NCBI GenBank assembly: GCA_034431765.1
Contig: DAOUDD010000272.1
Coordinates: forward strand, 1-6,379
Reading direction: 5' to 3'
Origin: DASYAN01 sp034431765
GTDB lineage: Bacteria; Chloroflexota; Ktedonobacteria; Ktedonobacterales; Ktedonobacteraceae
DNA: 6,379 nucleotides
In this document: in pieces, positions 5,390-6,379 of the stretch
Layout: each line of letters starts with the position of its first letter
How positions within the stretch are numbered: the first letter of the stretch is position 1
The notes under the pieces: generated by a model
What the model saw: the letters and a program-made list of their open reading frames with translations, nothing else
Database searches by the model: none
What the model was told of the DNA's origin: nothing
Position numbers and translations under genes: made by a program

Positions 5390-6379
5390 TTAAGATGGGC
5401 AAAATCCAGGATTATCAGGATAGATGATGAAGACATTGTTTGCACCTACACCTGTCTCGGGATTTGATGCTCTGTCAACTGCTTTACGGAAGTCTTTTGG
5501 TTGATTCGATAGTGGGGGAGGTTTGGGTGCGACTAAAACAACGCATGGTCTTCCACCTCGTCCTGCTGCATTTCTGAGTCTTGTCATCTGATCGTTAAAT
5601 CGTGAAGGAGATTCCGTGCCTTTTGCTATGCCTCCTGTTTCAATAAACAAGTCTTGTTGATTTGCTTTCAAGTGAATAATAAGATCAATGTCCCCGCTGC
5701 CAGGGTTGACATCAATACCAACAATATTTTGTGGGCCTACCAGTGTACCACTTGGAATAGTAACCTTTGTCAAGAAATCTTGACTTGTCCACAGCTTTAC
5801 CATAACTGTAAGTAGTCTCTTCGCTCCTTTTGCTACACTTTCTTTAGGACTTTGTGCATCTTCTAAGAGGCTCGCTAGTGAATTACCATATTCTTTTTTC
5901 TTCTTGCCATCTACAATCTTTAAGTTCTCCATCCCTTTCCACTTGTTCCATTGGCTTAGAAGTGAATTGATTTCTTGCTCATTGTAGCCCATGCAGAGCA
6001 ATGCTTCAACATTTGCTAGCGTCAGACCCTTTGCTCTTCCTTTCCATGTATCGAAGATGCTTTGAGCCTGTGATGAGTAGTGGGTTGTTGATTGTCCTGT
6101 TTGATCAGGTAGCGTTGCTGTATCGCTGGGAAATGGCAAGTAGAGCGGCAACGTGCCGTGCTGCCAGATCGTAGTGGATACTTGTACGTAAGCCAGCAGG
6201 ATAGCAACTTCTACTGCGATGACTCCAGCCATGATGTAGCCACCAACGGCAAGAGTTCCCCCGGCTGTGAAAATAGCTCCGACGATACCAGTTACAATCA
6301 GTAGCACATCAATGATTGCAAAGGCAACAATGAGACCCATGAAATTTGCAACGGTTGTTTCCTGCCAATAATGGTTAGT
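5390..6379 (-). CDS. Polymorphic-toxin-like protein with C-terminal PD-(D/E)xK-like nuclease domain (5' end outside window)
   Basis: The frame ends at TAA (5392-5390). It has an ATG at 6340 but stays open through the last 13 codons to the edge (TNHYWQETTVANF), and no ribosome site precedes that ATG closely, so the gene probably starts outside. Counting from that ATG, residues 3-24 and 31-53 are Gly/Ala/Ile-rich apolar helices, a pre-toxin or translocation-type segment. Residues about 95-190 are helical and Trp-rich. Residues 205-308 look like a restriction-endonuclease fold: GDIDLII at 216-222, then LFIETGG at 231-237, then FNDQMTRLRNAAG at 248-260, then strand CVVLVAP at 266-272 and NVFIIYP at 302-308. 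In PD-(D/E)xK enzymes one expects D, then ExK, then often Q; here D219, E234 and Q251 are present but the Lys position is G236. Predicted role: nuclease toxin tip, neutralised by the product of the next gene. Confidence 0.65.
   Translation of the reverse strand, partial: TNHYWQETTVANFMGLIVAFAIIDVLLIVTGIVGAIFTAGGTLAVGGYIMAGVIAVEVAILLAYVQVSTTIWQHGTLPLYLPFPSDTATLPDQTGQSTTHYSSQAQSIFDTWKGRAKGLTLANVEALLCMGYNEQEINSLLSQWNKWKGMENLKIVDGKKKKEYGNSLASLLEDAQSPKESVAKGAKRLLTVMVKLWTSQDFLTKVTIPSGTLVGPQNIVGIDVNPGSGDIDLIIHLKANQQDLFIETGGIAKGTESPSRFNDQMTRLRNAAGRGGRPCVVLVAPKPPPLSNQPKDFRKAVDRASNPETGVGANNVFIIYPDNPGFCPS

Overview
The window most resembles an accessory region of a Chloroflexota genome of the Ktedonobacter type. 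That assignment is an inference from three things: base composition near 50% GC, the 3' tail of a TPR/ATPase regulator of a style common in that group, and degenerate 'gggcgcgatgaat' dispersed repeats. No rRNA, tRNA, CRISPR array or transposase is visible. Nearly all coding sequence lies on the minus strand, so it is read from right to left.

Right half (about 2275-6379): this looks like a polymorphic toxin-immunity locus. The 5390-6379 gene is open at the window edge, so its N-terminus is outside. It has a Gly/Ala-rich hydrophobic segment and a C-terminal domain that resembles a PD-(D/E)xK nuclease fold, with G where the catalytic K is expected. Three same-strand genes of one unrecognised family follow it. 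A (4374-5354) starts 35 bp downstream and is the best candidate for the cognate immunity protein. B (3373-4284) is a divergent paralog. C (2299-3258) is a near twin of A. The gap before C (3283-3372) holds an open frame that shares short DNA and peptide matches with the 3' end of the toxin. This suggests that a whole toxin-immunity module was duplicated and the second toxin then lost all but its tail.

Middle (about 1290-2274): there are no intact genes. It holds the 3' remnant of a TPR-domain gene on the plus strand (about 1446-1691), a consensus-like sigma70 promoter pointing left (1298-1326), five degenerate copies of a 15-bp motif, and a cluster of nested inverted repeats (2072-2169).

Left part (1-1290): this looks like a second, damaged toxin-immunity module. 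A toxin-like gene has a hydrophobic N-terminal segment and a coiled-coil-rich C-terminal region. It is broken by an in-frame TAG at 1159-1161 and lacks an upstream start. It is followed, 41 bp downstream, by the N-terminal 81 codons of a HEAT-like helical repeat protein that runs off the left edge and may be its immunity protein.

The overall picture is an immunity-gene array with two toxin modules at different stages of decay, of the kind seen where toxin tips are exchanged. Toxin and immunity functions are inferred from architecture and gene order, not from recognised family membership.
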